Positions 1-8,506 of a stretch of DNA of 64,000 bases are shown here, piece by piece (position 1 is the stretch's first letter; every line of letters begins with the position of its first letter). The notes beneath the pieces are model-generated. The model was not told the origin of the DNA. It did no database searches and worked only from the letters and a program-made list of their open reading frames with translations. The position numbers and the translations under genes are program-made. The stretch is from SZUA-430 sp964638635 (GTDB lineage Bacteria > Pseudomonadota > Alphaproteobacteria > Micropepsales > Micropepsaceae), in NCBI GenBank assembly GCA_964638635.1, contig CAZXAQ010000005.1, positions 26,150 through 90,149 of the forward strand, written 5' to 3'.

Positions 1-1280
1 TCGACAAAGCGCTCGCTGCACAGTCCGACGCTCCGTTGCCGAAAGACGCACGCAAGGGTCTGACCGCAAACGACAAGTGCTTCTACATCTACACCTCCGG
101 CACGACCGGCCTGCCCAAGGCCGCGAACATGAGCCATCTGCGCATTCAGATGATGATGAACTCGTTCGCCGCGGCAATGCGCTCGACCGAGCGTGATCGC
201 ATGTATGTCGTATTGCCGCTCTATCACTCCGCCGGCGGCGTCTGCGCGATCGGCTCCACCTTGACCGTCGGCGGCTCGGTCATCATCCGCCGGAAGTTCT
301 CGGCAACGGCGTTCTGGGACGACTGCGTCAAGTACCGCGCGACCCAATTCGAATACATCGGCGAACTCTGCCGCTATCTCTTGAACTCCCCGCCGCACCC
401 CAAGGAACGCAAGCATCGCCTGCGCGTCACCATGGGCAACGGCCTCCGACCCGAAATCTGGCCCGCCTTCAAAGCGCGCTTCCGCATTCCGCGTATCATC
501 GAGTTCTACGGTGCGACCGAAGGCAACGTCTCGATGGTCAATTTCGACGGCAAAGTCGGCTCCATCGGCCGCATCCCGGGCTACATGCGCCGCGTCATCC
601 AAACGCGCCTCGTTCAATTCGATATCGAGCACGAACAGCCCGTGCGCAACGACAAGGGCTTTTGCATCGAATGCAAACCCGACGAAGTGGGCGAGGCGAT
701 CGGCAAGATCGACGAACAGCGCGGCCGCTTTGAGGGCTATTCCAAAGGCACCGACACCGAGAAGAAGATCCTGCGCGACGTTTTCGAAAAGGGCGACGCC
801 TGGTTCCGCACCGGCGACCTCTTGAAGCGCGACGCCCTGAACTATTTCTACTTCATCGACCGCATCGGCGACACGTTCCGCTGGAAGGGCGAGAACGTGG
901 CGACCAGCGAAGTTGCCGAAGCGATCTCGATCTTCCCCGGCATCAAGGAAGCGAACGTCTACGGTGTGAAAGTCCCCGGCACCGACGGCCGCGCGGGCAT
1001 GGCGGCCCTCGTCACGGCGGCGCCCATCGATCTCGCCAAGTTCAAAGCCCACCTTGAAAAGAACCTGGCCGCCTACGCACGGCCCATCTTCCTGCGCATG
1101 CAAGGCGAAATCGAAGTCACCGGCACGTTCAAGCACCGCAAGGTCGAACTGGTGAAAGAGGGCTACGACCCGCGCACGGTCAAAGAACCGCTCTTCTTCC
1201 TCGACCCCGTCGACGGCCAATACGTGCCGCTCACACCAGAACTCTACGACCGCATGATGGCGGGCGAGATCAGGCTCTAG
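1..1280 (+). CDS. Fatty acyl-CoA synthetase (FadD6/FATP-like), 5' truncated
   Basis: C-terminal about 425 residues of an AMP-forming acyl-CoA ligase; the reading frame is open to the window edge, so the start lies upstream. The adenylate-forming P-loop YTSGTTGLPK sits near the beginning, followed by FYGATEG (substrate/AMP motif), WFRTGDL and the hinge region DRIGDTFRWKGENVAT. The GDTFRWKGENV wording is typical of very-long-chain acyl-CoA synthetases and fatty-acid transport proteins. It should activate long-chain fatty acids to CoA thioesters using ATP. The stop codon overlaps by 4 bases the stop of the convergent GFA gene. The family is sure; chain-length specificity is inferred. Confidence 0.9.
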   Translation, partial: DKALAAQSDAPLPKDARKGLTANDKCFYIYTSGTTGLPKAANMSHLRIQMMMNSFAAAMRSTERDRMYVVLPLYHSAGGVCAIGSTLTVGGSVIIRRKFSATAFWDDCVKYRATQFEYIGELCRYLLNSPPHPKERKHRLRVTMGNGLRPEIWPAFKARFRIPRIIEFYGATEGNVSMVNFDGKVGSIGRIPGYMRRVIQTRLVQFDIEHEQPVRNDKGFCIECKPDEVGEAIGKIDEQRGRFEGYSKGTDTEKKILRDVFEKGDAWFRTGDLLKRDALNYFYFIDRIGDTFRWKGENVATSEVAEAISIFPGIKEANVYGVKVPGTDGRAGMAALVTAAPIDLAKFKAHLEKNLAAYARPIFLRMQGEIEVTGTFKHRKVELVKEGYDPRTVKEPLFFLDPVDGQYVPLTPELYDRMMAGEIRL

Positions 1281-1708
1281 ACGTTGAGCACCTCGACCGG
1301 CGTCCAGCGCTGTTTGCGCCGCTCGCCGCGCGAAGAGGGCGTCTCGTTGTCGTAGCTGATCGCGACAACCGGCGCCGTGAACGCGGCGCGGTCATGCAGC
1401 ACATTCGCGTTGACGATGCCCCAGAATTCGTCGCCCTCACCGTAGATCGCGCCCACATAAACCCCGCACCGCGCGCAGATCAGAAAGTCGGAGGTCTTGA
1501 GCCCAAAGCGGTAGCGAATGAGCGACCCGTCGTCCGCATCGAAGCGCAGCGCACCGTCCGCATCGCTCACCGTCAACGCGCCGTGCGAGCGGCAGAACGA
1601 ACATTGGCACGCCCGCCGCTCGATCGATGCAGCGGGCAGGGCGCTTTCGAACGTGACGCGCAAGGCGCCGCAATGGCACCCGCCGCCAAACGCCATCATC
1701 GCGCCCAT
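1277..1708 (-). CDS. GFA-family (CENP-V-like) zinc protein
   Basis: A 143-residue protein of the GFA/CENP-V fold, named for a glutathione-dependent formaldehyde-activating enzyme. The zinc-binding cysteines are visible in the usual order: CHC at residues 11-13, CxCxxC at 34-39 and CxxC at 79-82. Length is normal for a single-domain member. Most members have no proven reaction; involvement in thiol adducts is known only for the founder. It lies 9 bases downstream of the LLM monooxygenase stop on the same strand, so the two are probably cotranscribed. Confidence 0.85.
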   Translation of the reverse strand: MGAMMAFGGGCHCGALRVTFESALPAASIERRACQCSFCRSHGALTVSDADGALRFDADDGSLIRYRFGLKTSDFLICARCGVYVGAIYGEGDEFWGIVNANVLHDRAAFTAPVVAISYDNETPSSRGERRKQRWTPVEVLNV

Positions 1709-1717
1709 GCAAGCCTC

Positions 1718-2893
1718 CTATTCGGCGGCGGGCTTCTTTTCCTTCGCCGCCTGTTCGATCGCGTGCTTCTGGATCGTCGCCATCGCCGCACCCATGGCTG
1801 CGCCGATATACTTCTCCGAATGCCGCGAAGCGTCGTCGAAACTGTCCTGCCGGTTGACGTTCGAGCGGTTGATCACCGGCGTCACGTGCCGCTGCCAGAG
1901 TTCATAGGACTTCTTCGTGTTCTCGAAGTCGGCCCAATTGTGCGCGAGCTGCAGGAAGCACCCGAACTCGCCCTGCTTCGCCTGCAAGCGCTTGATCTGC
2001 GCGATCGCGTCGTCCGGCGTGCCCACAATGATCACGCCATCCTTGATCCCTTGCTCCAGCGGATCGACGTTCTTGTCCAGCGTCGCGCTCGCCGGATTGA
2101 TCTTCGAGAAATAATCCGCCCATTTGTGGAAGCCATAGCGGATGTTCTCCATCGCCTTCTGCTTCGTTTCGGCGATGTGCAGCGGGCCAACCAAACGCAA
2201 CCGCTCTGGATCCATCTTCCGCCCGTGCTCGGCGGCCACATCGTTCGCGATCTTCCAGTTGATGCCGAGCGCGTCGTAGCCGCCCGTCTGCGTGGCGGCG
2301 ACGCACAGCATCCCGAACCCGTGCTTGCCCGCGAGCTTGCCGCCCGACGGCGTCACACTCGACGCCACGCAGATCTCCGGATGCGGCCACGTGTACGGCC
2401 GAAGCTGCGAAATCGCGTTCGAGAGGTTGAACCACTCCGTATTCTTCGTCACGCGCTTGCCCGCGAACAGATCGAGAATCACGTCGATCGCCTCGACCAT
2501 CCGGTCGCGCTGCGTGTTCGGGTCGATGCCCATCTGGAACGCGTCGGAGGGCAACAGGCCCGGCCCCACGCCGAACATCACCCGCCCGCGCGTCTGATGA
2601 TCGAGCTGGATCATCCGGTTCGCGACGGTGAGCGGGTTGTGATAGGGTAGCGACACAACGCCCGTGCCGAGCTTGATCCGCTTCGTGCGCTCAGCCGCCG
2701 CCGCAATAAACAACTCCGGCGAGGCGATGATCTCGTACCCCGCCGAATGGTGCTCGCCGACCCACGCTTCGTCGTAGCCAAGGCGGTCCAGATGCTCGAT
2801 CAGCTCCAGGTCGCGGTGCAGACACAGCGTCGGGTCTTCGTCGAGCGGATGGAACGGCGCGAGAAAGATGCCGTTACGGAGTTTGATGGTCAT
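1718..2893 (-). CDS. LLM-class flavin-dependent monooxygenase
   Basis: A 391-residue bacterial-luciferase-like oxidoreductase. Seen: the N-terminal strand and helix leading to DEAWVGEHHS (typical WxxEHH), then GTGVVSLPYHNP, and MFGVGPG, all hallmarks of the alkanal/limonene monooxygenase branch using reduced FMN(H2) or F420 and O2. The start chosen is ATG with AAAGGA 8 bases upstream; upstream in-frame codons are not family-like. It is divergent from the zinc alcohol dehydrogenase, with an 82-base shared promoter region containing a dyad. A joint oxidation of a terpene- or alcohol-type substrate is possible but inferred. The substrate cannot be read from sequence. Confidence 0.85.
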   Translation of the reverse strand: MTIKLRNGIFLAPFHPLDEDPTLCLHRDLELIEHLDRLGYDEAWVGEHHSAGYEIIASPELFIAAAAERTKRIKLGTGVVSLPYHNPLTVANRMIQLDHQTRGRVMFGVGPGLLPSDAFQMGIDPNTQRDRMVEAIDVILDLFAGKRVTKNTEWFNLSNAISQLRPYTWPHPEICVASSVTPSGGKLAGKHGFGMLCVAATQTGGYDALGINWKIANDVAAEHGRKMDPERLRLVGPLHIAETKQKAMENIRYGFHKWADYFSKINPASATLDKNVDPLEQGIKDGVIIVGTPDDAIAQIKRLQAKQGEFGCFLQLAHNWADFENTKKSYELWQRHVTPVINRSNVNRQDSFDDASRHSEKYIGAAMGAAMATIQKHAIEQAAKEKKPAAE

Positions 2894-2926
2894 GTGATCG
2901 TTCCTTTGGTGGCAATGTCGTTTCGC

Positions 2927-2941
2927 CTGACATATTGTCAG
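2927..2941. promoter_or_regulatory. Dyad operator candidate between monooxygenase and dehydrogenase
   Basis: Perfect inverted repeat CTGACA-TAT-TGTCAG in the 82-base gap between divergent genes. A further partial half-site, ACATTGACA, follows at about 2951. The position 35 bases from both starts fits a repressor site for a TetR- or GntR-type regulator. No regulator gene is adjacent, so the binding protein is unknown. Confidence 0.45.
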
Positions 2942-2975
2942 CCCACCCAGACATTGACAACCGACGAGGTCTCCT

Positions 2976-4004
2976 ATGCGCGCCGCCGTCTTCAAAGAAA
3001 TCGGCAAACCGCTTGCCGTCGAAACGCTCGCCAACCCCGAATGCGGACCGACGCACCTGATCCTCAAGGTCAAGAACTGCGGCATCTGCGGTTCCGACCT
3101 GCACATGACCGAAGCGACGTCGATCCAACCGCTGCCCGGCGGCTCGGTGATGGGGCACGAGTTTGCGGGCGAAGTGATCGAGGTGGGTTCTGCCGCCAAA
3201 GGCAAATGGAAGGCGGGCGACCGCGTCGCGGGCTTCCCCTTCATCTGCTGCGGCGAATTCAGTCCCTGCTTGAACACCGCCGGCGGCTACGCGACCTGCG
3301 CGAAAGGACTCACCGTCGGTCTCGGCCAAAGTCACGGCGCTTACGCCGAATACGTGAAGATCGGCATGGTCGGCGCGCACAAACTTCCGGCGAACGTCTC
3401 GTTCCGCGAAGGCGCGATGATCGAACCGCTTGCCGTCGGTCTCCACGCGGTCGATAAAGCGCAAATGGAGCGCGGTGCAACCGTGCTCGTCATCGGCGCA
3501 GGCCCCGTCGGCCTCGCCGTCATGCTCTGGGCGAAGTTCTTGGGCGCCCGCCACGTCATCGTCAGCGAGCGCGCCGAAACGCGCGCGAAGATGGCGGCCC
3601 GCTTCGGCGCGACCGACGCGGTCGATCCCGCCAAGGCGATCATCCCGCAAGTCGAGGCGATCGCAGGCAAAGGCCCCGACATCATCTTCGAATGCGTCGG
3701 CGCCCCCGGCCTCATCAACGAGGTCATGATGATGGCGCCGCGCCACACGAAGATTGTGGTCGCGGGCGTCTGCCAGCAGATGGACATGATTATGCCGCTG
3801 GTCGGCATCTTGAAGGAGCTCACGCTGCAATTCGTGCTGGGTTACCGCCCCGCTGACTTCGACTATGTGATTGAGATGATTGCGAAAGATCGCGTTGACG
3901 TGGAGCACATGATCACGGACGTCGTTAACCTCGATCAACTTCCCGCTGCATTCGAAGCGCTTCGCAAGCCGGTCCATCAGTGTAAAGTGATGCTGGAGAA
4001 CTAG
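2976..4004 (+). CDS. Zinc-binding alcohol dehydrogenase (MDR family)
   Basis: A 342-residue medium-chain dehydrogenase. Seen: GICGSDLH with catalytic-zinc Cys38, GHE at 60-62 supplying the next ligands, a cysteine-rich lobe (Cys91, 92, 98, 108) in the place of the structural zinc, and the Rossmann motif GAGPVGLAV. It should oxidise an alcohol or polyol with NAD(P)+; the closest general resemblance is to threonine/sorbitol dehydrogenases. The structural-zinc spacing is irregular compared with the textbook CxxCxxCxxxxxxxC, so zinc occupancy there is uncertain. RBS GAGG precedes the ATG. The next gene starts 14 bases on. Confidence 0.88.
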   Translation: MRAAVFKEIGKPLAVETLANPECGPTHLILKVKNCGICGSDLHMTEATSIQPLPGGSVMGHEFAGEVIEVGSAAKGKWKAGDRVAGFPFICCGEFSPCLNTAGGYATCAKGLTVGLGQSHGAYAEYVKIGMVGAHKLPANVSFREGAMIEPLAVGLHAVDKAQMERGATVLVIGAGPVGLAVMLWAKFLGARHVIVSERAETRAKMAARFGATDAVDPAKAIIPQVEAIAGKGPDIIFECVGAPGLINEVMMMAPRHTKIVVAGVCQQMDMIMPLVGILKELTLQFVLGYRPADFDYVIEMIAKDRVDVEHMITDVVNLDQLPAAFEALRKPVHQCKVMLEN

Positions 4005-4018
4005 GCGGGCAGGGGCCA

Positions 4019-4699
4019 ATGAACGAGACCGGCATCCCATTCATCTGGGCCGACGTTCCGGGACACGTTTCCTATGTCCTGATCGCGATCTCGTACTGGC
4101 TCACCAATATCTATTGGCTGCGCGTGACGGCGGTCGTCGGTCTGTCGCTCGAGATCGTCTACTTCCAACTTTCCGGCGGCGCGATGCATGCGGGTATCGG
4201 CTGGGACCTCGTTTTCATCGCGATCAATCTCTATCAAATCTATTGGTTGGTCGCCGAACGCCGCAATCTGAAGACGATGAAGCACGCGCATCTCTTGCGC
4301 CAAGGTGTCTTTGCCGGCTTCACGGACGCGCAACTCGCGCGCCTCGTCGCCTCCGGAACCTGGCGCGAATTGGAGCCGGGTACGGTGCTGACGGAGCAAG
4401 ACAAACCTGTCCCGGAACTTGTGCTGATCTGCGACGGTCAAGCGGTCGTCAATGTGCACGGCTCAACCGTGGCGCACCTGCGTGGCGGCGCATTCGTCGG
4501 CGAGATGGCGTTCGTCTCCGGCAATCCCGCATCCGCCACCGTTGTTGTCGAGCAGCCGACACGTGCCTTCGTGTTCGATATGCCGCGCCTGCGCAAACTG
4601 GTCGACACCGACGACCTCGTCGCCGTCGCGATCCACCGCGTGATCGGCCGCGACCTCGCGAAGAAACTGCAAAAGCAAGACGAAGTGGAAGCGGCTTAA
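4019..4699 (+). CDS. Popeye-like membrane protein with cyclic-nucleotide-binding domain
   Basis: 226 residues. Three hydrophobic segments (about 17-34, 36-52 and 62-80) are followed by a beta-roll of the CAP/cNMP-binding type (about 92-215). The third segment, WDLVFIAINLYQIYWL followed by a basic ERR, closely resembles the last membrane helix of animal POPDC proteins, and the overall three-helix-plus-cNMP plan is the same. The phosphate-binding cassette begins FVGEMAF, but the usual arginine that contacts the cyclic phosphate is Ala171 (NPASAT instead of xPRxAT). So ligand binding may be altered or lost. It is cotranscribed with the alcohol dehydrogenase (14-base gap). There is no HTH, so it is not a Crp-type regulator. 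Confidence 0.75.
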   Translation: MNETGIPFIWADVPGHVSYVLIAISYWLTNIYWLRVTAVVGLSLEIVYFQLSGGAMHAGIGWDLVFIAINLYQIYWLVAERRNLKTMKHAHLLRQGVFAGFTDAQLARLVASGTWRELEPGTVLTEQDKPVPELVLICDGQAVVNVHGSTVAHLRGGAFVGEMAFVSGNPASATVVVEQPTRAFVFDMPRLRKLVDTDDLVAVAIHRVIGRDLAKKLQKQDEVEAA

Positions 4700-6219
4700 G
4701 GCCCAACGAGCCTGTCGGGCAGGGCAGCCCACGCCTTCGCCAGTTCGAACCGGCTGACATGCGCCGCGCGCGAATCCGCACCGAAGACCATCGCAGCCGG
4801 CGATCCCTTTGACCATTGCGGCCAAACCTCGACGCCGTCCGCGTTCGGCACCCCGGTGCGCGCGAACGACGTCCACGCTTGGATCATCGCCCGGCTGATC
4901 GCGTCGGCCTCAGGCCCCTTGCCGAAGAAATTCTCGGCACCCGGCAGACTGTGCGTCCCGAACACGAAGCCAAGCTCCAGCGCATGACACGCCCCGAACG
5001 CGCCGCCCACTGCGGGTGAGCGCCAATCGAACACGTATTCGTAGACCGGCGCCTTCGCACTTTGTGCTCCAAGCAACCGCAGCGTCGGCTCGCGAAACGC
5101 GCGATTGGTCTGCATCGATACATAACGCTCATAGGGCGTCCCGTCGCGGTCGGCCGCCAACAGAGCGGGCGCTTCGTCGCCGAAACTGCGGCCCGCCCAG
5201 CGCGCGAGCTTGTCTTCGTCCATCGTGTGGAACTTCGCGTCGAGCGCGGTCCACAGCTTCCACTCTTCGGTCGTCGTGCCCGCAATCACCGGCACGCCCG
5301 CCGCCGAACCCGCCCGAACAGCATCGATCGGCCACAATGGCAGAACGTCGCCGTCGACCACCGGCTGCAGCGCCATCGAGCCCAACTTGTGCGGATCCTG
5401 TTGGTTGTCGACTTCCGCGACGAGGGCCGCCTGCGCCTTCAACAGCGCTTCGACCGGCGCGCGCTCAAGGTCGTTCGCGGCGGCGCCCAGATGCCCCAGG
5501 AACACCTCGGCGACGCGGTTCGCATGCTCGCGCGACCGCGCGATATGCGCACTGCCGCTCTGCGAAATTGCTTTGTGGAACAACCCGCGCGCCTTCGGGC
5601 TCGCGAGCAGGCACGCAACCGACATGCCGCCCGCGCTCTCGCCGAAGATCGTAACGTTGCCCGGATCGCCGCCGAAGGCCACGATGTTGTCGCGCACCCA
5701 GCCCAGCGCCGCGATCTGATCGGCAACGCCCTCCGCCCCGGTGGATTGAATGCGCCCGCGCGTGACGTCGGCAAGCCGCAAGAAGCCGAGGCTCGATAGC
5801 CGGTAATTGATCGTGACCACGACGACGTCGCCCGCGGCCGCCAAGTTCTTCCCGCTATAGAGCCCGATGCTGCCCGCGCCGGTTGCGAAGGCGCCGCCGT
5901 GAATCCAAACCATCACCGGCCGCTTCGCGCCGTCGCAGCCGGGCGTCCAAACGTTGAGGAACAGGCAGTCTTCGCTCTGTTCGGTTTTGCCGCCGCTCGC
6001 GATCAAGCCCTCAAGCGGCGTCGGATTTTGCGGCGCAACCGCACCGGCCACGCGCGCTGAACGAACACCGCTCCACCGCTGCACCCGTTCCGGCATGTGC
6101 CAGCGCTTGGCGGTCGCGAACGGAATACCTTTGAAATTCGACACGCCGCCGCGGCGCGCACCTTCAAGCTTCCCGCACGGTGCCTCGACCAGAACAGGAA
6201 CGGACTCAGCGACGTTCAT
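4696..6219 (-). CDS. Type B carboxylesterase
   Basis: A 507-residue alpha/beta hydrolase of the carboxylesterase/cholinesterase family. Seen: YKG-like N-terminal strand (FKGIPFA), EDCLFLNVW, the oxyanion-hole region VWIHGGAF, and the nucleophile elbow FGESAGG with the catalytic serine. The catalytic histidine is in GACHALELGFVF. No signal peptide, so probably cytoplasmic. It hydrolyses carboxylic esters; natural substrates are unknown. Its stop overlaps the stop of the convergent Popeye-like gene by 4 bases, and it is followed by no further gene on its strand. The upstream GST starts a likely operon with it (11-base gap). Confidence 0.9.
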   Translation of the reverse strand: MNVAESVPVLVEAPCGKLEGARRGGVSNFKGIPFATAKRWHMPERVQRWSGVRSARVAGAVAPQNPTPLEGLIASGGKTEQSEDCLFLNVWTPGCDGAKRPVMVWIHGGAFATGAGSIGLYSGKNLAAAGDVVVVTINYRLSSLGFLRLADVTRGRIQSTGAEGVADQIAALGWVRDNIVAFGGDPGNVTIFGESAGGMSVACLLASPKARGLFHKAISQSGSAHIARSREHANRVAEVFLGHLGAAANDLERAPVEALLKAQAALVAEVDNQQDPHKLGSMALQPVVDGDVLPLWPIDAVRAGSAAGVPVIAGTTTEEWKLWTALDAKFHTMDEDKLARWAGRSFGDEAPALLAADRDGTPYERYVSMQTNRAFREPTLRLLGAQSAKAPVYEYVFDWRSPAVGGAFGACHALELGFVFGTHSLPGAENFFGKGPEADAISRAMIQAWTSFARTGVPNADGVEVWPQWSKGSPAAMVFGADSRAAHVSRFELAKAWAALPDRLVGP

Positions 6220-6230
6220 CTCTCAACCCT

Positions 6231-7151
6231 TCAAGCCGAAACAACCAAGAACCCCGCACGCGGGAAATGCACGACGACGTCGCCGACGGCGGGATCGTGA
6301 CGCTTGATAGCAATCTCCTGTGCCGTCGAAAACACAAGCTCGCCCGCGACAGGATCGCGCCCGTAGTCGTCGGGCATCACCGCGACCCGTTCCCCAGGCT
6401 TCCGCCCGTTTGGATCGTGCTCGTCCACGCGCGCCGCCGCGGTCGAATTCTCAGCCTTCGCAATCGCCAGGGCCTCCTTCGAATCCATCGCAGTGTGCCT
6501 CCCATGCCCGATCGCGCAAACCCGCGCGTACCACGCGGTCAGCCGCGGAAACTCTTTCAACAACGCGTCCGCTGTCGGCGCGAAGAAACTCTTCAAGAAC
6601 CAGACGTTCATATGGCAATGCGCGTCATCGACGGTCGCAATCTCGCCATGCAGAAACTTGCGCCCATCCTGAAGCTGCGCCTCCAAGAAGTCCGCATGCG
6701 CCCGCCACTGGTCCTTGAATGCAGGGATCGCGGCCTTCATTTGCTCATAGTTGAACGGCCGCTCCGGAAACATCTTCTCGCGGTCTTTCTTGAACGCCTC
6801 GGGAATCATCGGCCCGACCTCGCCGAAGATGAGCGGTATGGTCGCCTGAAAGAACGGCCGGTCCGACCAGAACGCGAGCGCGAAACTCAATCCCGCATGC
6901 GGGATCACGGCCGGCGTCGGATGCCGCCGCTCCAGCTCGCGGATGATCAGCTGCGTATCGCAATAGACGTCCGCGCCGATCTGCATCACCGGCGTCTTTC
7001 GGTACCCGCCCGTCAGCGGCATCAGATCGGGCTTCGGCATCATGTTCGGGATCTCGACCGAACGCCACGTGAGCCCCTTCATGCCGAAGACGATGCGGAC
7101 CTTCTCCGAAAACGGTGACGTCCAGTAATGATGAAAGATAATCTCGCTCAT
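6231..7151 (-). CDS. Glutathione S-transferase family protein with C-terminal extension
   Basis: 306 residues. The thioredoxin-like N-terminal domain has HHYWTSPFSEKVR at the active-site turn, the cis-proline segment KTPVMQIG and the DTQLIIREL GSH-gamma-glutamyl region, followed by an all-helical domain. This is 80-100 residues longer than ordinary GSTs: after about residue 240 comes an extra beta-rich tail containing repeated short charged motifs (GERVAVMPDDYG, GELVFSTAQEIAI) that resembles a small barrel. The function of the tail is unknown. It starts 8 bases after the next GST stops, so the two GSTs and the esterase likely form one operon. Confidence 0.85.
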   Translation of the reverse strand: MSEIIFHHYWTSPFSEKVRIVFGMKGLTWRSVEIPNMMPKPDLMPLTGGYRKTPVMQIGADVYCDTQLIIRELERRHPTPAVIPHAGLSFALAFWSDRPFFQATIPLIFGEVGPMIPEAFKKDREKMFPERPFNYEQMKAAIPAFKDQWRAHADFLEAQLQDGRKFLHGEIATVDDAHCHMNVWFLKSFFAPTADALLKEFPRLTAWYARVCAIGHGRHTAMDSKEALAIAKAENSTAAARVDEHDPNGRKPGERVAVMPDDYGRDPVAGELVFSTAQEIAIKRHDPAVGDVVVHFPRAGFLVVSA

Positions 7152-7159
7152 GTGCGGCC

Positions 7160-7942
7160 CTATTTGAATTCGTTTGAAAAGCGGATCGTATCTGCCTTGA
7201 TACCCTCAAGCACGACGTCGAGGCCGCCGGAGCGGATCATCCACTCCAGCCGGTGATCGCGGTACTCCCGCTTGAAGAGGCGCTGCTTCACAGCCTCGCC
7301 GACCATCGCCATGCCCTTGATCGAGTCCGCCGCCTGCTGTGCGGCTTGAGCGACGGACGCCCGCGCGTTCGCCCGCGCCTGCCAGGCTCCAAGCTTCGAC
7401 GACGCCGAAGGGCCGACACCCAACCCGGCAGAACCGTTGATGTAGGGAATGACCGAGAGATCCGCCCAACCGAAGGCGCCGCAAAACCACTCTTGATCGC
7501 CCAGTTGCCGCTCCAGCCACATGAAAAAGTCGCGCGCCTGGGCGGCCGCCCGTGTCTCGATCACCCGCGCCTGTTCGCCCTCCGCCCGCTTGAACCAGCG
7601 AATTTCGCCGAGGCCCCAATTGATCGGCTCGTAGAGCGTGTCCATCGCGTCTTCGATCATCCGCGCCTTCGCGCGCAGCTTCGGATCGCGCGGCAGCATC
7701 GCAGGCGAGGGGTAAGCGTCTTCGATGTACTCGAGAATGACCGTCGAATCGAACACCGCAAAATCGCCGTCCACCAGCGCCGGCACCTCGCCGCGGGGCG
7801 AGGCCCTCAAGAACTCGGCGTCGACCTGGCCGGTTCCGATCGCCGCCGGCATCTTCAACTGAAACGGCACACCCTTCTCCAGAAGCGCGATCTTGCACTT
7901 CTGCGCATAGGGGCTGAGCGGATGTTCGTAGAGCGTAAGCAT
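7160..7942 (-). CDS. Glutathione S-transferase family protein
   Basis: 260 residues. The start MLTLYEHPLSPYAQKCKIALLEKG is the standard beta1-alpha1 of a cytosolic GST, with Ser/Cys in the SPYAQKCK turn as the likely catalytic area. EVPALVDGD carries the cis-Pro, and DSTVILEYI the GSH-binding Ser. A helical C-terminal domain follows. The start is placed here because upstream in-frame sequence is not GST-like. It probably conjugates or removes glutathione from electrophiles. It sits at the head of the GST-GST-esterase operon and is divergent from the GNAT gene. Confidence 0.87.
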   Translation of the reverse strand: MLTLYEHPLSPYAQKCKIALLEKGVPFQLKMPAAIGTGQVDAEFLRASPRGEVPALVDGDFAVFDSTVILEYIEDAYPSPAMLPRDPKLRAKARMIEDAMDTLYEPINWGLGEIRWFKRAEGEQARVIETRAAAQARDFFMWLERQLGDQEWFCGAFGWADLSVIPYINGSAGLGVGPSASSKLGAWQARANARASVAQAAQQAADSIKGMAMVGEAVKQRLFKREYRDHRLEWMIRSGGLDVVLEGIKADTIRFSNEFK

Positions 7943-8008
7943 AGATGACGGCTTTCGATGGCTGATATAGCGTGGCTTAGCAGAACTACGAGAGCGAGGG
8001 CAGTTCGG

Positions 8009-8506
8009 ATGCAAACGCACATGGGCCTTGACGCTAGGGCATTCGATCAAGCGCACGTGTACGGCGCTGTCACGGTGCGCCCGCTAGCCAAGGGCGACCG
8101 CAGCGCGTGGCACCGCCTCTGGAAAGGCTACCTCGACTTCTACGAAACGACGCTGCCCAAGGCGCAATACGACCTGACATTCGCGCGTTACCTCGACCCC
8201 GCCGAGCCGATGTTCGCCTATCTCGCCGAGCATGAAGGCAAACCGCGCGGCCTCACCCACATCATCCTGCACCGCCACGGCTGGCGCGACGGGCCGACCT
8301 GCTACCTGCAAGACCTCTACGTCGATCCCGATCTACGCGGCACGGGCATGGGCCGCGCCCTGATCGAACACGTCTACCACGTAACGAAGGCGGCTGGCGG
8401 CGGCCGCGTCTATTGGCTGACCCACGAAACGAACGTGACCGCCCGTCAGCTCTACGATCGCATCGCCGACAACACGGGCTTCATCCAATACGCAAAGACG
8501 CTCTGA
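8009..8506 (+). CDS. GNAT N-acetyltransferase
   Basis: 165 residues from the chosen ATG, which has GAGGG 8 bases upstream; an ATG 51 bases earlier would add a basic, non-conserved leader. Acetyl-CoA-binding motif A is clear: YLQDLYVDPDLRGTGMGRALI, and motif B follows with YWLTHETNVTARQLYDRIA. GNAT enzymes acetylate small amines or proteins; the substrate is not evident. The stop abuts the stop of the convergent ABC permease gene with no spare base. Confidence 0.85.
   Translation: MQTHMGLDARAFDQAHVYGAVTVRPLAKGDRSAWHRLWKGYLDFYETTLPKAQYDLTFARYLDPAEPMFAYLAEHEGKPRGLTHIILHRHGWRDGPTCYLQDLYVDPDLRGTGMGRALIEHVYHVTKAAGGGRVYWLTHETNVTARQLYDRIADNTGFIQYAKTL

Noticed and set aside
2292..2650. Long antisense frames within the LLM gene
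   Set aside because: Typical high-GC shadow frames with Arg/Ala-rich translations, on the strand opposite a well supported gene.
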